The notes under the pieces were generated by a model. It was not told where the DNA came from, searched no databases, and saw only the letters and a list, made by a program, of their open reading frames with translations. DNA of 36,802 bases from Oscillospiraceae bacterium (lineage in GTDB: Bacteria; Bacillota; Clostridia; Oscillospirales; Oscillospiraceae). A program made the position numbers and the translations under genes. Shown here in pieces: positions 30,519 through 36,802 of this stretch. The stretch is taken from NCBI GenBank assembly GCA_016293865.1, contig JAEDDG010000021.1, positions 1 to 36,802 on the forward strand. The letters run 5' to 3'. Each line of letters opens with the position of its first letter. Position 1 is the stretch's first letter.

Positions 30519-31625
30519 TTATTCCGCCGCTTCGCCGGCCAGCGCGTCAAAGAGCGCGGTCAGTACGGAAACGCCGGTGTAGTTCATCTGAACAACAGGC
30601 AGCGCGCCGTCCAGGTTTGCATAGTACCAGCCGGTCAGGATATCGCCCCTGTCGTTGTATGTGAGGTTGTCGCTGCCGATGGTCATCGCCCAGCTGACCG
30701 GCGGCTCGCTCTCGCCCTCAGCCGGCTGTGCATCTGCCGCCACATTGACCTGAAGCGCAAAGCTGCCGTCCAGTCCGTAGGATTTCATCGCGGCTTCGTC
30801 CGCATCGAAGTCCACACAGCCGGTGAACTTGACGCCTTTTTTTGTTATCAGCTCAACGACCGCATCCACACTCTCCTGAATGGCATCATTCATGCCGGCA
30901 TAACCGGGCACATCTGTCTCCACCTGCCAGGAATAGACCTCTGTCTTCTCTTCCTGGGGTTTTCCGTCCATGCCGGTAATGGTCTTGGTTTCAATCTCCG
31001 TAATCTTATTGAGCGTGCATGTGTGCCCGCCGTACGTCAGCTGAATGGCCTCAATTGCGCTGATGTCCGTCGTCCCCGGCTGATCATAGATGACATAGTT
31101 CAGAACGGTATTGTCCAGATACAGGTAAAGATTCGTGGACACGTTGTAGATCACGCCGTCGTCGTTGCGCATCACATAATAGTTTTCTCCGTCTCCGGAC
31201 TGGCTGCCGAAATAAAGCGTACAGGCGCTGCCTTCGGCATCCGTCAGCTCCATCACATAGGCCGGATTTTCCAGCCCGTAGGCATCCAGCCCGTCCGTGA
31301 TTTCAAGCGTCCGCAGAATTCTGGACTGCATCAGTTCATTGGCAAATTTGTCCAGCGACTCCTTGTCCAGCTCATATGCCGCATCGTCGTGATACGTCCA
31401 GGTTCCCTTGAAATCGCTGTAATCATAGGCATAGGTCCCGGAAGAATTGGTCAGCACCAGCGTCGCAATGGTGTCCGGTTCATAGAGGTACTGTACATCA
31501 TCCTGCGCCGCCTGCTCCTCCTCGGCCTGCCTGCGGGCCTGAATGCCGCGGATGGCAAAGTACGCGCCCGCCAGAACCGCAACGGCAGCAACCAGAAGGA
31601 TCAGAGTCCTGAGCTGCTTTTTCAT
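30519..31625 (-). CDS. DUF4340 domain protein, last gene of a Gld-like ABC operon
   Basis: Membrane-anchored outer protein of 368 residues: one N-terminal helix (about 6-25, LRTLILLVAAVAVLAGAYFA), a short basic linker, then repeated beta-rich segments (YDYSDFKGTWTYHDD; LYFGSQSGDGENYYVM). The pattern is that of DUF4340 proteins, often found beside GldG-like ABC genes. The function is unknown; a structural or substrate-binding part of the exporter is inferred from position. It starts 1 nt after the GldG-like stop, so the genes are tightly coupled. Confidence 0.82.
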   Translation of the reverse strand: MKKQLRTLILLVAAVAVLAGAYFAIRGIQARRQAEEEQAAQDDVQYLYEPDTIATLVLTNSSGTYAYDYSDFKGTWTYHDDAAYELDKESLDKFANELMQSRILRTLEITDGLDAYGLENPAYVMELTDAEGSACTLYFGSQSGDGENYYVMRNDDGVIYNVSTNLYLYLDNTVLNYVIYDQPGTTDISAIEAIQLTYGGHTCTLNKITEIETKTITGMDGKPQEEKTEVYSWQVETDVPGYAGMNDAIQESVDAVVELITKKGVKFTGCVDFDADEAAMKSYGLDGSFALQVNVAADAQPAEGESEPPVSWAMTIGSDNLTYNDRGDILTGWYYANLDGALPVVQMNYTGVSVLTALFDALAGEAAE

Positions 31626-31626
31626 C

Positions 31627-33108
31627 TTACTTTTTCCTCCGCTTCATCCAATAGCACAGGCCGCCCACAAAGATTCCCACCGGGATTACGCCGATGAACA
31701 GCAGGCTCCACAGGCCGATATTGGACATGGTGTTCATGGAATAGGTCATGCTCTTCGCCGGAATTCCGATGCTGCTGACCGAGCCCAGCGCCTTGGCAAT
31801 GGCGTTTTCAAACACCTTTGCGTTTCCTCTGTTGGGGAAGGTGGAAATGATGTAATCGTCAAACATGGAAACGCAGGAGATCACCGTCAGGTCTGCACGC
31901 TTTGTGGTTCCGTCCTCCTGCTCAACATCCTCATAGGCCTGAATGCCGACCGCATAGGAGCGCAGGTTCGACTCGTCATTCTCCAGGAAGCCGTAGCTGG
32001 ACGTCCACAGGAAGCGGTTGTTGATGATGGTTTCCCGGGCCGGATCGGTGAGGAGCATGCCGTGTGCGTAAAGCATCATGATATCCGTGGAAATATCCTT
32101 TGTGATATCCAGCTCCGTGGAGACGTTGGGTACGAAGCAGTAGTACTGATACAGATTATAATACTGGGAATAGTACTGCATCTGGTCGCCCAGATATCCC
32201 TGCTGCATCTGGATGCCGTAGATCTCCATCAGCTTATTGAAGTTTGCAAGGTCAGTCTCCTCGGTGACGATCAGTACGTTGCCGCCGCCGGCCAGATAAT
32301 CCACCAGCAGATCATACTCGTCATTCGCCAGGTCATAGCCCGGGTCAAAGCAGACGATCATGGAGCAGTCCTCCGGCAGACCGTCTTTCAGCAGATCCAG
32401 CGACTTTTCCCCGTAGTTGACATTCAGCTTGCTGATGTAAGACATCAGGCTGCTGGGTACAGACTGCTCGTCATGACCGGTCATGAAATAGACCGTCTCG
32501 GTGGCCTCGGTCACCAGATTATTGATGGCGGATGTCACCTGGCCGTCTGCGTCAAAGGAGCTTTCCTTATACTTTTGGCTTGATTCGTCGTACGTGTAGA
32601 GAATCAGCGCGTCGGATGTGCCGACAAACGGAACGCTGTAACTCTCTCCGGTGGTGGCGTCATGGACCACCAGGCTGGACGCCTTGCTGTTGTATTCCTC
32701 CAGCGCAGAGGGCGTGGATACCGGGTCAATCTGCCGGACGGTGATTTTATCGGACAGCTCGGCATAATTCTGGACAAATTTGTAAATGCGGTCGTCCACA
32801 CTGCCCTCCTGCTCCATCAGGATCAGCTCAATGTCATCCTCCAGCCCTTTCAGGAATTCCTTCGTGGTGTCAGAGACCTCGTAGAGCTTCCCGGGAGAAA
32901 GATCCGCTTCAAGCACGTTGGCCGGCAGCTGGCCGACAATCAGGTTCAGAATAATCACAGCGGCGATCACAATCAGGATCATGGTCACCGACACGGTGCC
33001 GCGGCCATAATGGTCGCCGGACAGTCCGCGTCTGCGCGCGGTACGCTTGCCCTCCTGGCCGGATACAGCGGCCTGGCCGGCTTTTTCAGTGTTCAGATCT
33101 TTATTCAT
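31627..33108 (-). CDS. GldG-like ABC transporter auxiliary protein
   Basis: Protein of 493 residues with one membrane helix near the N-terminus (about 40-60), a large outer domain, and a second helix near the C-terminus (about 465-487) followed by KRRKK. The middle has a GldG/IFT52-like pattern: YEVSDTTKEFLKGLEDDIEL, later VDYLAGGGNVLIVTEETD. In Bacteroidetes, GldG works with GldA and GldF in gliding; Firmicutes carry related sets without gliding, of unknown purpose. It lies 14 nt behind the permease. Confidence 0.85.
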   Translation of the reverse strand: MNKDLNTEKAGQAAVSGQEGKRTARRRGLSGDHYGRGTVSVTMILIVIAAVIILNLIVGQLPANVLEADLSPGKLYEVSDTTKEFLKGLEDDIELILMEQEGSVDDRIYKFVQNYAELSDKITVRQIDPVSTPSALEEYNSKASSLVVHDATTGESYSVPFVGTSDALILYTYDESSQKYKESSFDADGQVTSAINNLVTEATETVYFMTGHDEQSVPSSLMSYISKLNVNYGEKSLDLLKDGLPEDCSMIVCFDPGYDLANDEYDLLVDYLAGGGNVLIVTEETDLANFNKLMEIYGIQMQQGYLGDQMQYYSQYYNLYQYYCFVPNVSTELDITKDISTDIMMLYAHGMLLTDPARETIINNRFLWTSSYGFLENDESNLRSYAVGIQAYEDVEQEDGTTKRADLTVISCVSMFDDYIISTFPNRGNAKVFENAIAKALGSVSSIGIPAKSMTYSMNTMSNIGLWSLLFIGVIPVGIFVGGLCYWMKRRKK

Positions 33109-33122
33109 TCTGCACTTCCTCC

Positions 33123-33992
33123 TTAACTCCAGCGTCTTTTCTGAATCATCTGGCAGGTGAGGAAGACAAAGAGCGCTGAAACCGAGATATAGTAGAACAG
33201 CCCGCCGAAATCAAATACGCTGTAATATGCGAAATTATCGACAATCTCATTGCAGGAGAAGATGGACAGAACCTTATTGATCAGGCCCGCAAAGGCGGAG
33301 GGCTGAACAAGATACCAGATCACATCCACTGCGATCCCTGCCCCGCCGATAATCAGCGTCAGCAAACCGTTTTTGGAAATGGCGTAGATCATTGCGGACA
33401 GAATCAGCGTAAGGATCAGGAACCCAACCATGGATGCAAATTCCGTTTCCGGGATATAACCCACGATCGTATCCCAGAGATAGAGCACAATCAGGACAAT
33501 AAAGCTGAGGACAGCAGAAATGATCTGATTTTCCGTGCAGGACGAAATGAACATGCCGATCGACACATAAAGCCCCGCCATGCAGAAAAACGCAAAAATC
33601 GTGGCGTAGTCCGTCGCCAGATAGCTGTTGCCGGTGGTGGCAATCACCAGCGGGCAGAGGCTGCAGATCAGAAGCGCAATGGCCACAATGCTCATCATGG
33701 AGAAGTATTTGCCCAGCACAATCTGCGTTACGGAAACAGGCGCCGTCAGCAGCATCTGATCCGTTTTTGCCTTGCGCTCCTCCGCAAAGCTCTTCATGGT
33801 CAGAATGGGAACCATGAACATAAAAATGGTGGACGCGCCGCTGGCCATCACATAGGAATAAAAGGGATAGCCGCCCAGCAGGTTGAACGAAAGGAAATAA
33901 ATCCCGATAAACGCCAGCACACAGCTGAGAAACACATAGCCGATCATCGACTGAAAATAGGAGCGGAACTCCCGCTTATAAACTGCAAGCAT
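33123..33992 (-). CDS. ABC-2 type transporter permease (GldF-like)
   Basis: Membrane subunit of 289 residues with about six transmembrane segments. Seen: MLAVYKREFRSYFQSMIGYV at the start, the typical first-helix region of ABC-2 permeases, then MVPILTMKSFAEERKAKTDQ, a coupling-helix pattern common to GldF/NosY-type permeases. Its ATG abuts the stop of the ATPase gene, so the two are made together. Confidence 0.92.
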   Translation of the reverse strand: MLAVYKREFRSYFQSMIGYVFLSCVLAFIGIYFLSFNLLGGYPFYSYVMASGASTIFMFMVPILTMKSFAEERKAKTDQMLLTAPVSVTQIVLGKYFSMMSIVAIALLICSLCPLVIATTGNSYLATDYATIFAFFCMAGLYVSIGMFISSCTENQIISAVLSFIVLIVLYLWDTIVGYIPETEFASMVGFLILTLILSAMIYAISKNGLLTLIIGGAGIAVDVIWYLVQPSAFAGLINKVLSIFSCNEIVDNFAYYSVFDFGGLFYYISVSALFVFLTCQMIQKRRWS

Positions 33993-35048
33993 TTATTCCT
34001 GCACCTCCGTTCCGGAATCCGCCGCAGGTCCGACGGCGCTCTCCGTCTCCGGCGCGGCACTGCCGGCCACCGGCACACGGATCACTTTTTTGATTTTGCG
34101 CTTTTTCTCCGCGCCCTGCGCACTGTCCCGGATGATCTTCAGGAAGATCTGCTCCAGAGAGAATTCGATGGGACGCATCATCAGAAGCGGGATGGCGTTC
34201 TGCACGCAGGCGTTGAACACCTGTTCGCGGATATCCGCACCCTCCACAGTCTTGATGGCGGCGGTGATTTCACCGTCCCTGACCGTGCAGCTGACGTCCT
34301 TGACCTGATCAACGGCGAACAGCATCGCCTTGACGGCGTTTTCACTGGCGGAGCGGACCGTAATCTCCAGCGACGGCGCGCCCAGCTTGTTTTCAAGCTG
34401 CGCCGGCGTTCCCTGCGCAATCAGCCTGCCCTGGTGAATGATCAGTACCTCGTCGCAGATCTCCTGTACTTCAGACAGAATGTGCGAGCTGAGAATTACG
34501 GTATGTTCCCTGCCCAGCGTGCGGATCAGGTCACGGATTTCAATGATCTGGTTCGGATCCAGGCCAACGGTGGGTTCGTCAAGAATGACCACCTCCGGCG
34601 AACCGATAATGGCCTGTGCCAGACCCACGCGCTGCTTGTAGCCCTTGGAGAGATTGCCGATCAGCCGGCCGCGGACCTTGTCCAGACCGCAGCGGGCAAT
34701 CACGCGCTCAATCTCCTCCTTCCGCCGGGCTTTGGGCACATGCTTCAGCTCGGCAGCAAAGGCAATGTATTCACTGACCTTCATGTCCATATAAAGCGGC
34801 GGATGCTCGGGAAGATAGCCGATGGATTTTTTCGCCGTCTCCGGCTCGTCCATAATATTGTGGCCGTTGATGCATACCGTCCCCTCTGTGGGGCCCAGAT
34901 ATCCGGTCATGATATTCATGGTGGTGGATTTACCGGCGCCGTTCGGGCCGAGGAAACCGTAAACCTTGCCCGCCTCAATTGTGAAGCTCATATGGTCCAC
35001 CGCAAGGTTTTCCCCGTAACGCTTCACCAGATCGCGCACTTCTATCAA
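33993..35048 (-). CDS. ABC transporter ATP-binding protein (GldA/CcmA-like)
   Basis: ATPase subunit of 351 residues, first gene of the four-gene unit. Seen: Walker A GPNGAGKS (34-41), signature LSKGYKQ (133-139), Walker B VVILDE with E158, and H-loop H189. After the nucleotide-binding domain (about 1-215) a regulatory domain of about 90 residues follows, then a basic KKRKIKK patch and an Ala/Glu-rich tail. The start is a TTG at 35048, 8 nt after AAAGGAGG. No clear promoter was found in the 115-nt gap behind tatD, which is AT-rich. The substrate is unknown. Confidence 0.94.
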   Translation of the reverse strand: MIEVRDLVKRYGENLAVDHMSFTIEAGKVYGFLGPNGAGKSTTMNIMTGYLGPTEGTVCINGHNIMDEPETAKKSIGYLPEHPPLYMDMKVSEYIAFAAELKHVPKARRKEEIERVIARCGLDKVRGRLIGNLSKGYKQRVGLAQAIIGSPEVVILDEPTVGLDPNQIIEIRDLIRTLGREHTVILSSHILSEVQEICDEVLIIHQGRLIAQGTPAQLENKLGAPSLEITVRSASENAVKAMLFAVDQVKDVSCTVRDGEITAAIKTVEGADIREQVFNACVQNAIPLLMMRPIEFSLEQIFLKIIRDSAQGAEKKRKIKKVIRVPVAGSAAPETESAVGPAADSGTEVQE

Positions 35049-35163
35049 TTGCTGTTCCTCCTTTAATGGTTCGTGTCCTAAATATAACGGCTTGGTGCGG
35101 ATAAAGTATAAACAAAATGTAAAAACTCTATAAAAATATGTGCCGCTGCGCCATTTCCGGCCG

Positions 35164-35928
35164 TTACAGCCCGAAAAAGCGCCGGCCGTTGGCCGCCGTC
35201 AGGGCGCACAGCTCCTGCTCCGTCATCCCCGTAAGCTCTGCCGCCCGGCCTGCAATATAGCGCAGGTTGGCGGAATCATTGCGCCGGCCGCGGACCGGCA
35301 CGGGCGCCATATACGGCGCGTCCGTCTCCAGCATCAGGCGGTCCTTCGGCATTTTTGCCAGAACCTCCGGCGCGCGCCGTGCATTCTTAAACGTGATCAC
35401 GCCGGTGAAGGAGAGATACCACCCCAGATCCAGCACAGCCTTCGCCGTCTCCCAGCTGCCGGAAAAGCAGTGGACCACACCGCGCAGGTCGCCGTAATCA
35501 CGGATGATCTCCAGGCAGTCGGCACAGGCGTCCCGCTCATGGACAATCACCGGCAGCTTCAGCTCCCGGGCCAGTTCCAGCTGGCTGACAAACGCCCGGC
35601 GCTGCACATCCTTCGGCGCGGCATCCATATAATGGTAGTCAAGCCCGATCTCGCCGACGGCCACAACGCGCCGGCTGCCGGCAGCCAGCGCCCGCAGCGC
35701 ATCCAGTCCCTCCGGCGCCGCCTCTCCGGCCGCCTCCGGATGGATTCCGACCGCCGCGTAAAGGAAGGGATATTTCTCCGCCAGCTCCACCGCCGCCGCG
35801 GATGAAGCCAGATCCGCGCCCGGATTGACAATCAGTTCCACGCCATGGCCGGGCATGGCCGACAGCAGCGCGTCCCGGTCGCCGTCAAATGCGGCGGAAT
35901 CATAGTGTGCATGTGTGTCAAAGTACAA
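35164..35928 (-). CDS. tatD: TatD-family metal-dependent deoxyribonuclease
   Basis: Amidohydrolase-fold hydrolase of 254 residues thought to act in DNA repair and turnover. Metal-site residues are in place: H6-x-H8 (THAHYD), E93 (GEIGLDYH), H130 (VIVHERDA), H153 (HCFSGS) and D203 (ETDAPY). I chose the TTG at 35928, 9 nt after GGGAG; the longer frame to 35976 runs through terminator-like hairpins. The Gld-like operon follows 115 nt later on the same strand. Confidence 0.94.
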   Translation of the reverse strand: MYFDTHAHYDSAAFDGDRDALLSAMPGHGVELIVNPGADLASSAAAVELAEKYPFLYAAVGIHPEAAGEAAPEGLDALRALAAGSRRVVAVGEIGLDYHYMDAAPKDVQRRAFVSQLELARELKLPVIVHERDACADCLEIIRDYGDLRGVVHCFSGSWETAKAVLDLGWYLSFTGVITFKNARRAPEVLAKMPKDRLMLETDAPYMAPVPVRGRRNDSANLRYIAGRAAELTGMTEQELCALTAANGRRFFGL

Positions 35929-35957
35929 GGTCAAACGCTCCCTTTTCGGATGCTTTG

Positions 35958-36004
35958 AAAAAATCCGGCGGCGCAAACGCGCCGGTTTTTTTCAAAAAAA
36001 CCGG
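35958..36004 (-). promoter_or_regulatory. Terminator/antiterminator-like leader upstream of tatD
   Basis: In the minus transcript a palindromic CCGG-T7-G-A7-CCGG (36004-35982) comes first. A GC hairpin CGGCGC/GCGCCG (35984-35969, GTTT loop) and six T (35963-35958) then end 29 nt before the tatD start. The two hairpins share bases 35982-35984, so only one can form at a time. On the plus strand the GC hairpin is also followed by seven T. Confidence 0.5.
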
Positions 36005-36042
36005 AAAACTTCAGTTTCAGTCTATTTAAAGCAAAAAAATCC

Positions 36043-36071
36043 TTGCAAACCGCCGTCAGATATGATAGCAT
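36043..36071 (+). promoter_or_regulatory. Candidate promoter for secG
   Basis: TTGCAA (36043-36048), a 17-nt spacer, and TAGCAT (36066-36071). TTGCAA is its own complement, so it could also serve a minus-strand promoter for tatD, although no good -10 is seen there. Confidence 0.55.
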
Positions 36072-36134
36072 AAAGAACACGCGAATAAACCGGCGCTTCT
36101 GCCGTGTTCTGAATATCTGAAAGGAATGATCATT

Positions 36135-36374
36135 TTGTCCACTCTTGTTATCATCATCACTGTCCTGCAGCTTCTGACCTGCCTGTTCCTGACGCTGGTC
36201 GTTCTTCTCCAGTCCGGCAAGCGGTCCGGCCTGTCCGGTGCAATCTCCGGCGCGGCGGACACCTTCCTGGTTAAAAACAAAGCCAAAACGCTGGACGCCA
36301 AGCTGGCCAAAGCGACAAAATGGGTCGCCTGCGCGTTTGTCGTTCTGACGCTGGTGCTCAACATCATTCTGTAA
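36135..36374 (+). CDS. secG: Preprotein translocase subunit SecG
   Basis: Small membrane protein of 79 residues with two helices, part of SecYEG, which helps SecA-driven export. Seen: the first helix LVIIITVLQLLTCLFLTLVV, then LLQSGKRSGLSGAISGAADT, the conserved glycine-rich loop, and a second helix at the C-terminus. The TTG at 36135 is 9 nt from AAAGGA; an ATG at 36126 directly touches that site and is therefore less likely. Confidence 0.95.
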   Translation: MSTLVIIITVLQLLTCLFLTLVVLLQSGKRSGLSGAISGAADTFLVKNKAKTLDAKLAKATKWVACAFVVLTLVLNIIL

Positions 36375-36386
36375 CCGGTCTGACCG

Positions 36387-36417
36387 GGGGAGAGGCAGCT
36401 GCCTCTCCCCTTTTTTT
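36387..36417 (+). terminator. Terminator after secG
   Basis: A 24-nt perfect palindrome, GGGGAGAGGCAG and its complement, followed by seven T. Confidence 0.94.
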
Positions 36418-36482
36418 ATTCCGGCCTTCCTGCGCCGGCGCGCATGCAGCCCGCTGCGCCGCCTGCAGGATATTCAGCACCG

Positions 36483-36509
36483 CAGGCGGGAGAATCTCTC
36501 TCCCGCCTG
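36483..36509 (-). terminator. Hairpin downstream of pta, possible terminator without a T-run
   Basis: Perfect 11-bp stem CAGGCGGGAGA / TCTCCCGCCTG with a 5-nt loop, 29 nt after the pta stop in transcript direction. No T-run follows, so its role is uncertain. It is too strong to be chance base pairing alone. The 65 nt between it and the secG terminator show nothing. Confidence 0.4.
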
Positions 36510-36538
36510 TGCTGTCAGCTCAAAAACAGGCGCCGCCC

Positions 36539-36802
36539 TTATGCGAGCGCAGCGGTGATGATGGCCATCTTGTAAACCTCGTCCGCATTGCAGCCGCGGC
36601 TGAGGTCATTGATGGGCGCATTCAGGCCCTGCAGGATCGGGCCATAAGCCTCGTATCCGCCCAGGCGCTGGGCAATCTTGTAGCCGATATTGCCCGCTTC
36701 AATGCAGGGGAAAATGAAGGTGTTGGCATAGCCGGCAACCTTGGAGCCGGGGAACTTCAGCTGGCCGACCACAGGGGACACGGCCGCGTCAAACTGCATC
36801 TC
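36539..36802 (-). CDS. pta: Phosphate acetyltransferase, C-terminal end (5' part outside window)
   Basis: Last 87 residues of phosphotransacetylase, which makes acetyl phosphate from acetyl-CoA in acetate fermentation. Seen: MQFDAAVSP, the KFPGSKVAGYANTFIFPCIE stretch, AGNIGYKIAQRLGGYEAYGP, and QGLNAPINDLSRGC near the end, all typical of the Pta catalytic domain. The reading frame continues past the window edge. An acetate kinase gene would be expected downstream but is not between here and secG. Confidence 0.95.
   Translation of the reverse strand, partial: EMQFDAAVSPVVGQLKFPGSKVAGYANTFIFPCIEAGNIGYKIAQRLGGYEAYGPILQGLNAPINDLSRGCNADEVYKMAIITAALA

Noticed and set aside
35049..35163. Promoter for the Gld-like operon in the AT-rich gap behind tatD
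   Set aside because: TATACT- and TATATT-like -10 elements exist, but no acceptable -35 lies at 16-18 nt, so I did not list one.

Overview
The window looks like the chromosome of a GC-rich anaerobic member of the Bacillota, most likely class Clostridia (gut Oscillospirales or relatives). This is inferred from four things: the Gram-positive order of the S10-spc-alpha ribosomal cluster (adk and map between secY and infA), AGGAGG-type ribosome binding sites with many TTG starts, anaerobe genes (flavodiiron protein, rubredoxin, a cysteine-rich Mrp ATPase, phosphotransacetylase), and a zinc-type S14 and L36. No species can be named from the sequence alone.

Layout. 1-3064 (minus): a polysaccharide-type flippase followed by a Ser/Thr protein kinase that runs off the window. 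3257-4753 (plus): a Cys-type sulfatase, divergent from the flippase across an intergenic region holding two near-consensus sigma-A promoters. 4835-5743 (minus): an EamA/DMT transporter. 5930-7408 (plus): malQ. 7515-9553 (plus): a four-module flavodiiron/flavin reductase/rubredoxin fusion and a free rubredoxin. 9788-10621 (plus): an Mrp/NBP35 Fe-S ATPase behind a structured leader. 10721-26280 (minus): the complete S10-spc-alpha cluster, rpsJ to rplQ, about 15.5 kb, with SecY, Adk, Map, IF-1 and RNA polymerase alpha. Most junctions are 0-25 nt or overlap. Three spacers are longer and rich in inverted repeats (rpsJ-rplC, rpsZ-rpsH, rpmJ-rpsM), and the rpsJ leader is about 315 nt with several hairpins. 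26810-29180 (plus): dusB, an ECF sigma factor and its zinc-type anti-sigma factor. 29346-30440 (plus): ychF. 30519-35048 (minus): a four-gene Gld-like ABC export system (ATPase, permease, GldG-like, DUF4340). 35164-35928 (minus): tatD, with a terminator/antiterminator-like leader. 36135-36374 (plus): secG. 36539-36802 (minus): the 3' end of pta.

How the genes fit together. The ribosomal cluster supplies translation, secretion (SecY here, SecG nearby) and nucleotide balance (Adk). The FprA-type fusion, rubredoxin and Mrp form an oxygen/NO-detoxification and Fe-S group. The sigma/anti-sigma pair and the kinase are membrane or envelope signalling candidates. Most of the window is conserved housekeeping. 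The least explained parts are the Gld-like ABC operon, the multi-domain flavodiiron fusion, several structured leaders and spacers, and low-complexity tails on the kinase, S3 and L3. I saw no CRISPR array, rRNA, tRNA, transposase or prophage gene.
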